DNA from: Myxococcales bacterium
GTDB taxonomy: Bacteria > Myxococcota_A > UBA9160 > UBA4427
Reading direction: 5' to 3'
NCBI GenBank assembly: GCA_012959805.1
Contig: DUCN01000042.1
Location: 103,443-167,442, forward strand
DNA length: 64,000 nt
Positions 43,769-52,880 of the stretch are shown piece after piece. The notes beneath the pieces were generated by a model. That model was given only the letters and a program-made list of their open reading frames with translations. It was not told where the DNA came from and searched no databases. Position numbers and translations under genes: made by a program. Position 1 is the first letter of the stretch. Every line of letters begins with the position of its first letter.

Positions 43769-45136
43769 ATGACAGCCAAGCCCCCCAACCATCAGCTCAG
43801 CGAAATGGATTGCCCGGCGTCGCTCGAAGACGTCGACCTCTTCGGCCCGGGTGCCCAGGAGCACTGGTACGAGGCTTACGAAATCCTCCACCGCGAGTGT
43901 CCCGTGCGTGTTATTCCGGGCGAAGGGCTCGGTGGCGGCTCGAACGGCTACATACTCACCCGTTATGCGGATATCGCGCGCGTCGTAAAGGATCCCGAGC
44001 GTTTCAAACCGACCCTCAGCTTTGCGATCGAAGCGGCGAAACGCAGCCTGCTCGAAGCGGAGGCGCAGGGACCCGACGCTAAGCTTCCGCCTGAGCTCAA
44101 CGCGATGGTTGCGTCGATGGCGACGCTTCGCCCCACTCAAGAACTCTATCGCGCACACAAACGCGAACTCACGGATCCATGGGTGGGCCCGGGCGCGAAG
44201 CGTCATGTTGCAATGATCACGGAGACTGTCGACGCCCTCATCGACGATTGGATCGACGATGCTCAAGTCGACTTCATCTCGCGCTTCGCGAGACCGCTCC
44301 CTCAGAGGGTCGTGGCCAGGGTCTTGGGATTTCCCCTGGAAGACGTCCCCCGCCTGGCCCAATGGGGCACTGCACAGGTAGCCCCCTTCGTTCATGGTAA
44401 GGGTCACCGCAACATTCTCTCTCGCGAGGAGATCGAAGAACAGGCTCGAATCCTCGAGGGCTTTGGAGAGTACATCTCGGAGCAGGTGGCGTTGAAGCGC
44501 GAGGACCCGCGTGACGACATGATCAGCTTCCTCACCCAGGTCACCTATCAGGCACTCGGACGAAAGCTCACCAACCCCGAAATACACGGCGTGGTCTACG
44601 CGATGGTGCTGGGCGGACTGGAAACGACCCAGTATGCGCTGGAAGAACAGGCCCAGCTGCTATGCGATGACCCCGCACTCCTCGCCGAACTTCGACGCGA
44701 CCGCACCAAGCTGCGGGCCTTTACCGAGGAGGCTATGCGTTTGCGCGCACCAACGCAGGGACTATCTACGCGCGTCACGACGCAAGACGAGGAATTCCAG
44801 GGCGTGCGGGTACCGAAGGGGTCGCTTCTCCATCTGCGCTGGGCAGCGGGCAACGTCGACTCCGAAGAATATGAGTGCCCTCATCAGATCCAGCTCGACC
44901 GTAAACGCGTGACCGCACATCTGAGCTTTTCCCAGGGGCCCCGCACCTGTCCGGGAGCCGGTATCTCGAGGCTCGAACAAACGATTGCCTGGGATCGCCT
45001 ACTCGACCGCATCGCGTCGCTCGAATACGCGCGGGGCAACGAGTTTCTGCACCAACCAGGCATCATGCTCGGAACGCTCGAATTGCATCTCAAATTCGAG
45101 AAGGCGCGGTCGACGCCTGAACAGGGATCCAAATAG
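43769..45136 (+). CDS. Cytochrome P450, divergent
   Basis: A 455-residue P450 less typical than the other three. The I-helix reads GGLETT (282-287) rather than AGxETT; ExxR is Glu321/Arg324; the haem loop is FSQGPRTCPGAG with Cys394, where the usual FGxGxHxC is altered. All essential residues remain. ATG 43769 has AAGG five bases upstream; a codon at 43739 is a less likely start. It is followed after 56 bases by the amidohydrolase. Confidence 0.92.
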   Translation: MTAKPPNHQLSEMDCPASLEDVDLFGPGAQEHWYEAYEILHRECPVRVIPGEGLGGGSNGYILTRYADIARVVKDPERFKPTLSFAIEAAKRSLLEAEAQGPDAKLPPELNAMVASMATLRPTQELYRAHKRELTDPWVGPGAKRHVAMITETVDALIDDWIDDAQVDFISRFARPLPQRVVARVLGFPLEDVPRLAQWGTAQVAPFVHGKGHRNILSREEIEEQARILEGFGEYISEQVALKREDPRDDMISFLTQVTYQALGRKLTNPEIHGVVYAMVLGGLETTQYALEEQAQLLCDDPALLAELRRDRTKLRAFTEEAMRLRAPTQGLSTRVTTQDEEFQGVRVPKGSLLHLRWAAGNVDSEEYECPHQIQLDRKRVTAHLSFSQGPRTCPGAGISRLEQTIAWDRLLDRIASLEYARGNEFLHQPGIMLGTLELHLKFEKARSTPEQGSK

Positions 45137-45192
45137 CATCACCATGAAGTAGAATTTCAGACCCGCCTATATAGAGATAGAGGAGCTCCAAA

Positions 45193-46860
45193 ATGTCATC
45201 CGCCGATCTCGTCTTTCGAAATGCTCTCATCGTCGATGGGTCGGGCTCGCCCGGCTTCGAGGGAGATGTCGCCGTTAACGCCGGCGAAATCATTGCCGTC
45301 GGAAGTTATGAGGGGACAGGCATGGAGGAGATCGATGCGACCGGTCGCGCTCTCGCCCCCGGGTTCATCGACATCCACACGCATTTCGATCCCCAGCTCT
45401 GCTGGGACAGCCTTGCCACACCTTCGATCGAGCATGGTGTGACGACCATCGTTACGGGCAACTGCTCCTTGAGCCTGGCACCCGTGCATAAGCATGGCAT
45501 CTCCAAAGTGGTCAGCATGTTCGAGGTGATCGAGGACATCAAGAAGCGAACCTTTGATGCAGCGGTTCCCTTCTCGTGGGAGACCTTTCCCGAATATTTG
45601 GATCACATCAGCCAAGGCCTCGGCATCAACGTTGGCGCGATGATTGGTCATTCCGCAATCCGGCTCTACGTAATGGGCGAAAACGCTCAGAAACGTGCGG
45701 CCAACGCGGAAGAAATCGGAGCCATGTGCGTCATCGTCGAGGAGGCCATGGCCGCGGGCGCTTTGGGCATCTCATCGTCCTATGTCGACATCGACGAAAA
45801 CATGGACCCGGTTCCGAGCCGCTTTGCAGAACTCGACGAAAAAATCGCGCTCTGCAAAGCCATGGCCAAGAGTGGTCGGGGCGTCTGGCAAGTTGTTCCG
45901 TTCTTTCCCGATCCGGTTCAGCAATTGGCCAACATCAAGGAGCTCGGAGAGATCAGTCGAGCAGCCGGCGTGATGTGCTCTCTGCAGCCGATCCTTTCTT
46001 CGCCCGATTCGCCAGATGCGAAGGAGTCGATTGCGGCGCTCGAGGAAGAGCACGCCAAGGGCGCACGCGTCTACGGACAGGTAATGCCCCGCTGCTTCGA
46101 CCTCAACATGCGTCTATCCGAAACCAGCATGCTCCTCTATGGGTTGCCGGGCTGGAAGGCGATCATGGATGAGCCGATGCCCGGACGCATAGCCAGTTTT
46201 GCCGATCCCGATCGGCGCACGGCGTTGGTCGACGAAATGAGCGCGGCGGGCGGAATGAGCGCGGCGGTTGCCCTCTTGCGCGTGGGTCAAGTCAAGTCGG
46301 AGGCGAATCAGCCCTTCGTGGGCAAGACCCTCATGGAGATCGCCGCAAGCGAGGGACGCGCCGTGGGCGAAGTCGTACTCGACATCGCTTTGGCGGACGA
46401 TCTCGAGACCGAGTTCCAGCTCGTCGACGTCCTGAACGCGAATAAAGAGGCCGTGGCTGGCCTCATCAATCATCCGTTGTGTCATTTCGGAGCGTCCGAT
46501 GCCGGTGCCCATGTCACACAATTCTGTGGGACCGGAGATACAACACATTTGCTCGAATACTATGTGAAGCAGACTGGTCAGCTGAGTCTCGAACGCGCAG
46601 TCCATCGCATGACAGGCGAAGTCGCAAAGGATTGGGGTCTGTCCGATCGTGGTCTGATCGCCGTCGGCCGACCCGCCGATCTCGTACTCTTCGATCCACA
46701 GGGTGTCTCGGTGGGCGAGAGCATCTTTCGAAACGACTTTCCAGGTGAAGCCAACCGTTATGTCCGTGAGGGCCGCGGCTACGCCGCAGTCGTAATCAAT
46801 GGGGAGATCGTGCTGCGCGACGGTCACTACACCGAAGCGCGACCCGGTCGGATCGTCTAG
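45193..46860 (+). CDS. D-aminoacylase-like amidohydrolase
   Basis: A 555-residue metal-dependent amidohydrolase of the N-acyl-D-amino-acid deacylase / dihydroorotase-like group. DIHTHFD (61-67) supplies the first metal-binding histidines, GNCS with Cys91 matches the GNCG motif of D-aminoacylases, HSAIR holds another His, and the C-terminus has SDAGAHVTQF and GRPADLVLFDP. GGAG precedes the ATG. Members near lipid-degradation genes may hydrolyse amides or lactones. Here it precedes an acyl-CoA ligase on the same strand. Confidence 0.9.
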   Translation: MSSADLVFRNALIVDGSGSPGFEGDVAVNAGEIIAVGSYEGTGMEEIDATGRALAPGFIDIHTHFDPQLCWDSLATPSIEHGVTTIVTGNCSLSLAPVHKHGISKVVSMFEVIEDIKKRTFDAAVPFSWETFPEYLDHISQGLGINVGAMIGHSAIRLYVMGENAQKRAANAEEIGAMCVIVEEAMAAGALGISSSYVDIDENMDPVPSRFAELDEKIALCKAMAKSGRGVWQVVPFFPDPVQQLANIKELGEISRAAGVMCSLQPILSSPDSPDAKESIAALEEEHAKGARVYGQVMPRCFDLNMRLSETSMLLYGLPGWKAIMDEPMPGRIASFADPDRRTALVDEMSAAGGMSAAVALLRVGQVKSEANQPFVGKTLMEIAASEGRAVGEVVLDIALADDLETEFQLVDVLNANKEAVAGLINHPLCHFGASDAGAHVTQFCGTGDTTHLLEYYVKQTGQLSLERAVHRMTGEVAKDWGLSDRGLIAVGRPADLVLFDPQGVSVGESIFRNDFPGEANRYVREGRGYAAVVINGEIVLRDGHYTEARPGRIV

Positions 46861-46888
46861 CGAAGCATACGAGTTGATTGGTCGCGTC

Positions 46889-48430
46889 ATGAGCGAACTG
46901 AATTTCGGGCGAATTTTCAGGCATGCCGAGCGGTTCGGAGACGAAGTCGCCGTTCACGACCTGCGCAGTGGTCACCGCACCAACTATGGAGAGCATTTCG
47001 AACGAGTCCGTCAGGTCTGCGGAGCCATGTCGGCGCTCGGGATCCGCAGTGATGCCCCCTTCGCGGTATTGGCGAACGCAAGTCATCACTACGTCGAACT
47101 CTGGCGAGCCGGTCTCGTCGGTGGCGGGATCATCAACCCGCTCAACACACGTCTCGCCGCGGACGAAATCGTATACATCCTGAACGACTCCGGCGCCGAA
47201 ATTCTCTTTGTCGACGCGGCAAATGTACGCGTCGCGCTCGAGGTTCGTGCCCGCGTTCCGCGATTGCGTCAGATCGTCCAAATCGGTGAGGACGAGGCGG
47301 CCGGTTGCGATGTCCGCCTCGACGAATTGATGAGCGAAGCGAGTGCCTCGTTTCCAACGGAGCCGAACGAAAGAGCGGCTGCGGTCCTCATGTACACGGG
47401 TGGAACCACGGGTCTACCGAAGGGTGTGTTGCTCAGCCAAAGAGCGATTGCCCTCGTGATCTACCGGATGCTGATCGAGTTTCCGATCACCACCGGTACT
47501 CGGTTCTTGAACTTCATGCCCATGTTTCACATCGGAGGAATCACCAGCTGGGGTCTTCTGCTTCCGGTCGGTGGGCGCACTGTGATCCTTCCAGCCTTCG
47601 AGCCGATCGCAGTCAACCGTGCGATTCGCGAGCATGAAATCTCATTGATCGGTGCGGTTCCCACCATGCTGGCACAGATGCTTCAACAGCCGGACTTCGA
47701 GCCCGGCATGCTCGCGAGCTTGCGGCTGATCCTCTACGGAGCGGCGCCGATGCCGCCGAGCCTACTCGACCGACTCATGACCTTGTCTCCGGATCTTTCA
47801 TTCGCTCAGTCCTACGGGATGACCGAGTGTGCATCGACCGTGACCGTTCTCAATCCGCTCGATCACCGACGAGGGGGCGCACCTCTCCAGTCAGTGGGTC
47901 GGGCCGCCGTCGGTGTCGAAATCGACATTCGCACGTCAGACGGAGGCCCAAGCGCACGGGGCGAGATCGGGGAGATCTACGTTCGATGCGACTCGACCAT
48001 GACGGAGTACTGGAACAAGGCAGAACAAACGCAGGATTCGCTGCTCGATGGCTGGTATCGCAGCGGCGACGCCGGCCACCTGGATGCAGAGGGCTATCTC
48101 TTTCTCGCGGACCGCGTGAAGGACATGATCGTGACCGGCGGTGAAAACGTCTATTCGATCGAGGTCGAGAACGCGATCAGTTCTCACCCCGACGTGATTC
48201 AAGTCGCCGTGATCGGCTTGCCCGACGAGTTTTGGGGGGAAACCGTGCATGCCGTCGTCGTTTGCGACCCCGCGGCCATCGACGAAGTCGAATTGACCGC
48301 CCACGCGCGCAAGACGATTGCGGGCTTCAAGGTCCCCAAGAGTTGGACCCTGCAGCCCGACCCTCTCCCGGTCACGGCCGCGGGAAAAATCTTGAAGCGC
48401 GATCTTCGCGAACGCCACGCTGCGCGCTGA
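46889..48430 (+). CDS. AMP-dependent acyl-CoA synthetase
   Basis: A 513-residue ANL-superfamily ligase activating a carboxylic acid to its CoA thioester via an acyl-adenylate. The P-loop is YTGGTTGLPKG (169-179), with YGMTE, YRSGDAGHLD and the C-terminal catalytic Lys in TAAGKILKRDLR. It resembles steroid- or aromatic-acid CoA ligases such as FadD-type proteins. ATG 46889 lies 29 bases after the amidohydrolase stop; earlier in-frame codons lie within that gene. Confidence 0.9.
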   Translation: MSELNFGRIFRHAERFGDEVAVHDLRSGHRTNYGEHFERVRQVCGAMSALGIRSDAPFAVLANASHHYVELWRAGLVGGGIINPLNTRLAADEIVYILNDSGAEILFVDAANVRVALEVRARVPRLRQIVQIGEDEAAGCDVRLDELMSEASASFPTEPNERAAAVLMYTGGTTGLPKGVLLSQRAIALVIYRMLIEFPITTGTRFLNFMPMFHIGGITSWGLLLPVGGRTVILPAFEPIAVNRAIREHEISLIGAVPTMLAQMLQQPDFEPGMLASLRLILYGAAPMPPSLLDRLMTLSPDLSFAQSYGMTECASTVTVLNPLDHRRGGAPLQSVGRAAVGVEIDIRTSDGGPSARGEIGEIYVRCDSTMTEYWNKAEQTQDSLLDGWYRSGDAGHLDAEGYLFLADRVKDMIVTGGENVYSIEVENAISSHPDVIQVAVIGLPDEFWGETVHAVVVCDPAAIDEVELTAHARKTIAGFKVPKSWTLQPDPLPVTAAGKILKRDLRERHAAR

Positions 48431-48431
48431 A

Positions 48432-51032
48432 TTGGCGGCTCACGGCGTCGACATCACGCGAAACCTTCGTGTGGGAATCGCAGCTCGACTTTACGCCTTG
48501 GCTTTTCTATCTGGAGCCGCGGCCCTCGCTTACGAGGTGAGCTGGACAAAGTGGCTATCACTCAGCTTCGGCAGCAGCACCCTGGGCGTCAGCGCGACGG
48601 TCGCCGGCTTCATGGGCGGGATGGGAGTCGGCGCCTGGGCCTATCATCGTCTACAGGCTCGCGTCGACAGTCCCTTGAGGCTCTATGCAGGGCTCGAATG
48701 TTCGATCGCTCTGAGTGCGATCGGACTGACATGGTTTCTGGAACGTCTACCCGTTCTCTTTTCAACGCTGCTTCCATCTTTCTCGGAAACCGGCGACGCA
48801 ATGAGTATCGTTGCCCGCGTGATGACGGCGCTTGCCGTACTCTTCCTCCCTACGGCACTCATCGGTGCGACCTATCCCGCACTATGCAGTGTTGTGATCT
48901 CCAATCCTGAAACCCTCGACCGTCATCTCGGCGCCGTCTATGGATGGAATACCATCGGTGCCGCGTTCGGCGGTCTGCTCGCGGGAATCGGACTGATTCC
49001 CGCCATCGGGTTGAACGGTGCAGTGGGCGTCGGCGTCGCCCTCAATCTCGCCGTCGCCGCCGCAGCGCTGACTATCGATGGCCGGGGCTTGCATCGCGAG
49101 ATCCAATCCCCTCGGATCACACCCAATCGCGATCAACAGCTTTCGACCGCGCTTCCTCGGGCCGTCACGTGCTGCATACTCTTTCTATCGGGCTTCACGA
49201 CACTCGCCTATGAGATCATCTGGTTTCGAGCCTATCGACCGATTGCGGGGAACAGCACCTTCGCCTTCACGATTGTTCTCGTGACCTTTCTATTAGGTCT
49301 CGGCCTTGGAGCACTCCCCCTTCGACGAGTCATCGCCTCCGGCAATCCGATCCGAAGCCTTTCTCTCGTCCAAGTTGGAATTGCTTTCGCTGCTGCCGTA
49401 GGTATGGCAGGCCTGGCGTTGCTTCTCGAAACGCCGCAAGGAATCTCATTGTCCGTATGGAACTCGGACATTCGAACACTCGCTTGGCCTACCCGGCTCC
49501 TCCTCCATGGCGTCACCGCCCTACTCATCATGTTGCCGGCAACGCTCTTGATGGGCCTGGCGTTTCCGCTTGCGAGCAGATTGTACGTCGACAACCCGAC
49601 CCAAGCCGGAAAGCGCGTCGGCAGCGCCGTGTTGTTCGCGAATCTAGGAAGCATCGTGGGGTCGATTGGTGCGGCGACCCTCCTCCTGCCAACGTTCGGA
49701 AGCATGGGTGCCACGAAACTCCTCATCGCAGCCAATGTCTCGCTCGCTCTCGTCGTCGCCTTCTTCGACACGGGCACCAAGATCGAGAGAAGCCGTTGGA
49801 TCGTCCCCGGCATCGCGGCCGTCGCGATCGCCACAGCGTTCATTCCGGCGACGGCAAACTACCCGTGGAATCCGCTGGGTGATATTCCGTCCCGTGTGAT
49901 CTTCGAGCAGGAAGGTGAACTGGCGACCGTGCGAGTTGCTGAATCAATCGCCGACCCGACGCTTCGCGGGATGAGCATCGACGGAGCCACGGTCGGAGTG
50001 TCGGCCGGCTGGCGCCATGCGACCTACAGCAAGCAAGTCATTCTTGCGCACCTGCCCTTGGCGCTGGAACCGAGTCTGCGAAGCGCCCTTCAGATCGGGC
50101 TCGGGTCCGCATCCACGCTCGATTCGATGACACAACACTCGACCTTGGAACGGATCGATGCGGTTGAGATCAACGAAGCCGTCGTTCATGGGGCCGCGTT
50201 CTTCGAAGAATCTCGAGCCCTTGCCGACCCTCGCGTGACCGTGCATATCGAAGACGCGATCCACTATCTACTGCGGACCCAGTCGACCTACGACATGATC
50301 GTCGCCGACGGAAAACAAGACATGGACTTTTCGGGCAACTCGAAAGTACTGAGCCAGGAGTTCTATCGGCTCGCCTTGGCTCGGCTCAGCGAGCGTGGAC
50401 TCTTCGTGCAATGGATCGGCACGATGAATATCTCCGAAGACTTCGATGTGATCGTGCGGACGGCCGCGTCGGTCTTTCCGCATCTCAACGTCTTCTTCCA
50501 TCCGGCTCGTTCGATATTTCTCGTGGGCTCGAAACGTCCTCTCGACGGCCGCGAACATATGCAACAGGAGGATGTACCCCCTCGAGTGATGGAGAGTCTA
50601 CTCGGGGTGGGAATTGGAGAGATCGACTGGCTTCGATTGGGGTGGCTGGCGGACCGAGAGGCGCTCATGAAAGCCGTGGGCAACGGACCAATCAATCGCT
50701 GGGGAGATCCCGTCATTGAATTCACTGCCTATCGGGCGCCGCCTGAATCGTTCAGCGGGATCGCCTCCGTACAGAACATCGAACGCCTTCACGAGGCGAA
50801 TGCCTTCGCGATCGACCGCACCCCTTCCGGGTTCGCACCGACCGACCCCGACACTCGCGAAGCCCACCGTCTGACGCAACGCGCTTATGCCGAGTTCGCT
50901 CGGCGCGGCACAGGCAAGGCCCGCCTGCTCGTTCATCGTGCAAAGAAACTTGCGCCTGACGATCCGATCGTCGCGCGTGCAGTGATGCAGATTCGAAGGC
51001 GCCCTGCCTATGCGACTCCCACGCGGCGATAG
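48432..51032 (+). CDS. Membrane-embedded spermidine-synthase-like protein
   Basis: An 866-residue protein: roughly 12-14 hydrophobic helices (residues 15-460) followed by a spermidine-synthase-type methyltransferase fold with ALQIGLGSAST, RIDAVEINEAVV, VTVHIEDAIHYLL and YDMIVADGKQ. The class (fused MFS/spermidine synthase) is widespread and of unknown substrate. The start is unsure: TTG 48432, one base after the ligase stop, or GTG 48471/48474 just before the first helix. Position behind a CoA ligase is suggestive but not informative of its role. Confidence 0.82.
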   Translation: MAAHGVDITRNLRVGIAARLYALAFLSGAAALAYEVSWTKWLSLSFGSSTLGVSATVAGFMGGMGVGAWAYHRLQARVDSPLRLYAGLECSIALSAIGLTWFLERLPVLFSTLLPSFSETGDAMSIVARVMTALAVLFLPTALIGATYPALCSVVISNPETLDRHLGAVYGWNTIGAAFGGLLAGIGLIPAIGLNGAVGVGVALNLAVAAAALTIDGRGLHREIQSPRITPNRDQQLSTALPRAVTCCILFLSGFTTLAYEIIWFRAYRPIAGNSTFAFTIVLVTFLLGLGLGALPLRRVIASGNPIRSLSLVQVGIAFAAAVGMAGLALLLETPQGISLSVWNSDIRTLAWPTRLLLHGVTALLIMLPATLLMGLAFPLASRLYVDNPTQAGKRVGSAVLFANLGSIVGSIGAATLLLPTFGSMGATKLLIAANVSLALVVAFFDTGTKIERSRWIVPGIAAVAIATAFIPATANYPWNPLGDIPSRVIFEQEGELATVRVAESIADPTLRGMSIDGATVGVSAGWRHATYSKQVILAHLPLALEPSLRSALQIGLGSASTLDSMTQHSTLERIDAVEINEAVVHGAAFFEESRALADPRVTVHIEDAIHYLLRTQSTYDMIVADGKQDMDFSGNSKVLSQEFYRLALARLSERGLFVQWIGTMNISEDFDVIVRTAASVFPHLNVFFHPARSIFLVGSKRPLDGREHMQQEDVPPRVMESLLGVGIGEIDWLRLGWLADREALMKAVGNGPINRWGDPVIEFTAYRAPPESFSGIASVQNIERLHEANAFAIDRTPSGFAPTDPDTREAHRLTQRAYAEFARRGTGKARLLVHRAKKLAPDDPIVARAVMQIRRRPAYATPTRR

Positions 51033-51168
51033 CCATGGAACCTCGTCGTCACGACTTCTTGATCCACTCCTCAAGCAGAGCGTGTAACCCGTCAGCAGGA
51101 AGTGGACTCCCGACCTCCTAAGCTAAGAGACACATTCCGGGGTCCGTGACCCCAAGAAGCGTGTCTAT

Positions 51169-51303
51169 ATGTCGAACCAGAAGAAGAAGCAAACAAGCGA
51201 AGTAACTGTCCGAGAGATCCGTCGCAGAACCCGGAGGAAGTTCTCTCCAGAAGAGAAGATCCGCATCGTGCTCGAAGGGCTTCGGGGCGAAATTGCCTTG
51301 TAA
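51169..51303 (+). mobile_element. IS3-family transposase OrfA remnant
   Basis: A 44-codon fragment beginning MSNQKKKQTSEVTVREI and containing RRTRRKFSPEEKIRIVLEGL, the start of the helix-turn-helix of IS3/IS911-type OrfA. It stops at TAA 51301 immediately after GLRGEIAL, where a full OrfA continues with SIAELCR-like sequence. A hairpin GGGGTC-CGT-GACCCC lies upstream near 51139-51153. No OrfB or terminal repeat pair is visible, so the element is dead. The rest of the gap (51033-51466) holds nothing recognised. Confidence 0.7.
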
Positions 51304-51466
51304 GTGAAAGGGAAGTTCCTCGACAGCCATGTATCCTCCAGAGATCGGTTCCACTCCTATCTCAACACATTAAAAGCGATGTAACATATTAAAATCATGG
51401 ATGACGGTAGACAGCGCGCACGGATTTGACCGTGACTAATCCGCCCATAGCAAGAGGTCTGGTCTG

Positions 51467-52333
51467 ATGAAGAATCGCCCGAGCATAATCGCTTACACGG
51501 ACGGGTTTGCCGTCAATGAACTCGAGGAGTTCGCGCAACGAATCGAGGGTCTCGGCTACGACTCGCTCTGGGTCACGGAGTTTACCGGCCGTGATCCCTA
51601 TACAACGGCTGCACATGTCCTCGCCCGAACCGAGACCATCAAGATCGCCACCGGCATCGCAAATGTATATTCACACGATGCAGTCGTGGCGGCCCAGAAC
51701 CGTCAGACCTTGGCGGAGCTATCCAATGGTCGCTTCGTGCTGGGGCTGGGCGTCTCGCACCCACCCATGGCGGGTATGCACGGACTCGAATGGGTACCCC
51801 CGCTCACGAAGATGCGGGCCTACCTCGATACCATGGAGGCAACGCGCGTGGACTCGCCACCGGCCGCCGAGCCCGCTCCGATCTGGCTCGCGGCCAATGG
51901 CCCCAAGCTGCTCGAACTCGTTGCCCAGCGCTGCGACGGCGCGAATACCTACTTGCTTCCTCCGTCACACACAGAAAATGCGCGAAGAATCCTCGGACCT
52001 GACAAGCGGCTCAACGTTGTATTGCCGTGTTGCCTCTGCGAAGACCCAGCGATTGCGCGCAAGATCGCACGTGCGGCTCTCAGCATCTACATGCCGCTGC
52101 CCGCCTATCAAAAGGAGTGGGGCAATTGGGGCTTCGACGAGACGGATTGGGCGAACGGCGGAAGCGATCGCCTGATCGACATGATCGTGGCGTGGGGAGA
52201 CGAATCTGCGATTCGAGCCCGGGTCGATGAATACGAGGCTGCCGGCGCTTCCCATATTGCCTTGAGCGCATACAACCCCGAGGCAGGCGGTCCGCAGCCC
52301 CATTGGAAACTTCTCGAGGCGCTCGCGTCCTGA
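51467..52333 (+). CDS. LLM-class (probably F420-dependent) oxidoreductase
   Basis: A 288-residue luciferase-like TIM-barrel protein: EEFAQRIEGLGYDSLWVTE, IKIATGIANVYSHDAVVAAQ, GRFVLGLGVSHPPM, and PAPIWLAANGPKLLELVAQR. It resembles the F420-dependent subfamily of the MSMEG_4141 type (TIGR03620), from recall. AGAGG precedes ATG 51467. It is distinct from the enzyme at 4194. Convergent with a Ddn-like gene at 52400, another potential F420 user. Confidence 0.86.
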   Translation: MKNRPSIIAYTDGFAVNELEEFAQRIEGLGYDSLWVTEFTGRDPYTTAAHVLARTETIKIATGIANVYSHDAVVAAQNRQTLAELSNGRFVLGLGVSHPPMAGMHGLEWVPPLTKMRAYLDTMEATRVDSPPAAEPAPIWLAANGPKLLELVAQRCDGANTYLLPPSHTENARRILGPDKRLNVVLPCCLCEDPAIARKIARAALSIYMPLPAYQKEWGNWGFDETDWANGGSDRLIDMIVAWGDESAIRARVDEYEAAGASHIALSAYNPEAGGPQPHWKLLEALAS

Positions 52334-52399
52334 TCGGTCGACGCCCTTCGATCGCAACGGACGGCTTCGCGTGAGCCCGACCGAGTTCGCCAACAGCGG

Positions 52400-52879
52400 T
52401 CAGTGTCGAACGATCGAAAACACGGGAATCGTACGTGGCGCCGCCGACTCTACGTAGTCGGCGAATTGGGGCACCGTTTTCGCTTGAAACTCGACCCTTT
52501 CCCGCGCTTCATCCGCGGAGAGTTCGACGACGTCGGCCACGAAATGTTCCTTGCCGAGCTCGATGTCGATTCGAGGATGTGCCCTCAAGTTGTAGTACCA
52601 ATCAGGATGCTTGCTGGCTCCGGCGGCCGTTGCGAAAAGCAAAATCTCGTCACCTTCGTAGACCACGATCAGCGGGACCTCGCGCACCGTCCCGGACCGT
52701 GCACCAACCGTATGCAGAATCACGATCGGAAGATCGCCAAACTGCGCAACCTTCCCGCCATTCGCTCGAAATTCCGAGACGACTTGAGGATTCAGGTTTT
52801 TCCACTCGATCATGTTGGAAAGATACGGCCTGACGTTCCCGGTGTCATCATTCTGGACAGCGCCGATCCCCAACGCCAC
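52400..52879 (-). CDS. Ddn-like nitroreductase/quinone reductase family protein
   Basis: A 159-residue split-barrel protein of the deazaflavin (F420)-dependent nitroreductase family: NLNPQVVSEFRANGGKVAQF, LPIVILHTVGARSGTVREVP, LLFATAAGASKHPDWYYNL, RAHPRIDIE. GTG 52879 (GAGG six bases upstream) starts one base after the RHO stop at 52881; ATG 52813 would remove 22 residues and gives the more usual N-terminus. Co-transcription with an oxygenase is notable. It may reduce quinones or enones. Confidence 0.87.
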   Translation of the reverse strand: MALGIGAVQNDDTGNVRPYLSNMIEWKNLNPQVVSEFRANGGKVAQFGDLPIVILHTVGARSGTVREVPLIVVYEGDEILLFATAAGASKHPDWYYNLRAHPRIDIELGKEHFVADVVELSADEARERVEFQAKTVPQFADYVESAAPRTIPVFSIVRH

Positions 52880-52880
52880 T

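Noticed and set aside
43643-44587. A 314-codon minus-strand open frame
   Set aside because: Antisense to the P450 at 43769 and lacking any recognised motif or upstream ribosome-binding site.
46114-46890. A 258-codon minus-strand open frame
   Set aside because: Antisense to the amidohydrolase with intact motifs; no independent evidence.
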